Below are positions 62,335 to 64,000 of a stretch of 64,000 nucleotides of DNA, piece by piece. The DNA is taken from positions 2,790,001-2,854,000 of the forward strand of contig NZ_CP022743.1 in the NCBI RefSeq assembly GCF_002257585.1. Direction: 5' to 3'. The first letter of the stretch is position 1. The number at the start of each line of letters is the position of its first letter. A model generated the notes under the pieces. It was not told where the DNA came from and ran no database searches. It worked only from the letters and a program-made list of their open reading frames with translations. The stretch is from Mucilaginibacter xinganensis (GTDB taxonomy: Bacteria > Bacteroidota > Bacteroidia > Sphingobacteriales > Sphingobacteriaceae). The translations under genes were made by a program, and so were the position numbers.

Positions 62335-62681
62335 TTGTTTTTTCCTCTTGGTAGTTGTGGTTGACAATAGGAACATGTAGATCAATTGTTTTTAGCAAGC
62401 CCTTGCTAAAAAGCAAATAAAAACGTGTAACACGCGATTTTTGGTTATCGTCAGCATGATAAGTAGTAATTATAAAACTTATAGGTGGTGTTTATAGTGT
62501 GGCAGTTGAAAGAAGCTATGTTGTATTTAGCGTCGCTAATTGCAATATTTAGTGAGCGGCATTCAAGTCTTACAAAGTGGCCTTAAGCGATGTTTGATGT
62601 GACCCGAAATGTATTTTGCGTATTTTTTGGAAATTGAAAAAAGAAACTTACCTTTAATGAACCAACAACCTTATCAAAAAA
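62335..62681. other. 347-base divergent intergenic region
   Basis: Upstream regions of efp and the haem-motif lipoprotein. A 22-codon frame exists near 62518 but shows no protein-like features. No terminator or repeat seen. Confidence 0.5.
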
Positions 62682-64000
62682 ATGCAAAAATCATTTATTA
62701 TCACGGGCATTGGAGGAGTTATTGTTTTGGCGCTTTTATTTAATGCCTGCAATGACACCACAAAAACTCCCGGCACATCAAACGGTTCGGATTCAACAAA
62801 AATTATAACCTCGCTAAGCGATACACTGCCGTACAATGTTGTGATTTTACCGACCGATTCGGTGCTCGACACTCAGATCAGGCATGACTTCGATCTTTTT
62901 TCCTGGCAATCGTTTATTGCACTTAACTGGCCGCTTAATAAACAAAATGTGATAGGACAGCAGGGCGATAACAATACCGTTTGGGAAACCTGGAAAGAGA
63001 ACTACCAGGTATTTTTGCCTGATGGCAGTAAACCTGATCCGTGGGATGCCGCAAAACAAGGTAAAGAAAAACTGCTGGTGCAGGTAGGGAAAACGCCAAC
63101 TGTGCTTACGGATGTTACTCAGCCATTTCTTACAGGTCCGCTAATTGATCAGAATGGTCAGTACACACGTTTTCAGATTGTAATGAACGAAGAGATGTTC
63201 GATTATATTGATACAAACACACTCTACAACTATCAGGGGCAATTGCGGTTCGATAAAACGATCGATTTTCCGGGAGGAGATAATCCCACAAAAAAATATG
63301 GTGCAATTATGGTCAAAGCATCATGGAAGATCCTTGGAAAAGGCGATGATACTTCGCGCTTTCACAAAGCTAATGCAACTATACATGTGCCGGCAATCCC
63401 CGGGCGCGGAATTCATGACACTACTTATAAGGCGCTGGTAGGTTTAGTGGGCCTGCATATTGGTACCAAGAGTAAAACTAATCCGCAATGGATCTGGTCG
63501 ACGTTTGAGCAGGTTGATAATGCACCTACCTTCGGGCAAATCGGGGATGTGCATTATAACTTCTACAACAAACAGGCATCAGATCGGAAGGTTAATAATA
63601 AACCCGATGAACCGTGGGACCCTAACCGACCGGGGCAGGTGCCAAGCCAGATTGTTCGGCTAACACCGGTTTTCTCCGGCACCCAAGCGTTGAACGACTT
63701 CTTTCATAAACAATTAGCAGCTATCAATCCTAAAAGCGTATGGCAGTATTATGAACTGGTTGGTACGCAATGGCCGGTACATGCCAGGCAATTACCCGCC
63801 GGCGACCCGTTCCCGGTGTTTATGGCTAACGCTACGCTGGAGTCATATATTCAGGGTACTGTTCGTGATGGTAAAGTGGTATATACTCAGGGCGTAACTT
63901 CCAGTTGCATCGGTTGCCATAACGGTGCTACTACACTGGGGGGAAAAGCATCAGATTTTACGTACCTGCTCAGGACCGCAGCAGCAACACCAAAAAAGAA
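62682..64000 (+). CDS. Lipoprotein with CxxCH haem-binding motif (3' end outside window)
   Basis: The frame runs open from the ATG at 62682 to the window edge, 439 codons. A hydrophobic leader with lipobox (LFNAC, C23) marks a lipoprotein. The body is aromatic-rich, with 'FDLFSWQSFIALNWPL' and many Trp/Pro turns. C409-I-G-C412-H413 is a c-type haem attachment motif near the visible end. I recognise no named family; it resembles uncharacterised periplasmic cytochrome-like proteins. Electron transfer or peroxidase-type roles are possible but cannot be told. It has no neighbour on its strand inside the window. Confidence 0.8.
   Translation, partial: MQKSFIITGIGGVIVLALLFNACNDTTKTPGTSNGSDSTKIITSLSDTLPYNVVILPTDSVLDTQIRHDFDLFSWQSFIALNWPLNKQNVIGQQGDNNTVWETWKENYQVFLPDGSKPDPWDAAKQGKEKLLVQVGKTPTVLTDVTQPFLTGPLIDQNGQYTRFQIVMNEEMFDYIDTNTLYNYQGQLRFDKTIDFPGGDNPTKKYGAIMVKASWKILGKGDDTSRFHKANATIHVPAIPGRGIHDTTYKALVGLVGLHIGTKSKTNPQWIWSTFEQVDNAPTFGQIGDVHYNFYNKQASDRKVNNKPDEPWDPNRPGQVPSQIVRLTPVFSGTQALNDFFHKQLAAINPKSVWQYYELVGTQWPVHARQLPAGDPFPVFMANATLESYIQGTVRDGKVVYTQGVTSSCIGCHNGATTLGGKASDFTYLLRTAAATPKK

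Noticed and set aside
62518..62586. 22-codon frame upstream of the haem-motif lipoprotein
   Set aside because: No likeness to a leader peptide or known small protein.
1..64000. CRISPR arrays, insertion sequences, prophage or toxin-antitoxin pairs
   Set aside because: Looked for regularly spaced repeats, transposase motifs and phage genes and found none; the Arc-like gene has no toxin partner.

Overview
The window comes from a Bacteroidota chromosome, most likely family Sphingobacteriaceae (Mucilaginibacter- or Pedobacter-like). Grounds: a TonB-dependent receptor, SusC-free but polysaccharide-oriented enzymes (GH92, GH26, GH29, DUF2264), fused E1 alpha-beta dehydrogenase, fused SpmA-SpmB, an acyl-CoA reductase/ferredoxin pair, almost no Shine-Dalgarno signals, and many promoters with the Bacteroidota -7 box TAnnTTTG. 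The genus is an inference. It reads as ordinary chromosome: no transposase, integrase, phage gene or CRISPR array was seen.

Layout. 1-7999: end of a TonB receptor, an Rrf2 regulator, a VOC/MOSC pair, a GMC oxidoreductase with a probable Fe-S motif, a YbjQ-like protein, a dicarboxylate/amino-acid symporter and two small exported proteins. 8000-8940: rplU-rpmA, the latter with a long low-complexity tail. 8938-16962: small membrane proteins, a TetR regulator, SpmAB, DinB, DUF3052, OsmC, MDMPI-like and an OmpA-family protein. 17127-25157: GH92 mannosidase, an omega-amidase/aminotransferase pair and a three-gene ABC importer. 25360-33609: M1 peptidase, epimerase-like protein, YjbQ, acyl-CoA reductase with divergent ferredoxin, NlpC/P60 hydrolase, WD40 protein.

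33689-41251 is the complete histidine operon on the minus strand in the order hisG-D-C-B-H-A-F-IE. Upstream of hisG, between a strong promoter box and the operon, sits a 20-codon open frame with seven histidine codons, five of them consecutive, overlaid on a perfect 8-bp hairpin: a histidine attenuator leader peptide. This is the most notable regulatory element in the window.

41343-64000: DUF2264 and a membrane glycosyltransferase, a GmhB-like phosphatase, DUF1573, the fused E1 dehydrogenase, nitroreductase, two convergent L,D-transpeptidases, GH26, DinB, DUF1801, thiolase, a 55-residue Arc-like protein, a PgpH-type c-di-AMP phosphodiesterase, tRNA-Ser(GCT), a divergent AraC/GH29 fucosidase pair, efp, and a lipoprotein with a CxxCH haem motif cut by the window edge.

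Several intergenic gaps hold imperfect repeats, mostly inverted, built from short reiterated words. They are unexplained and are reported separately.
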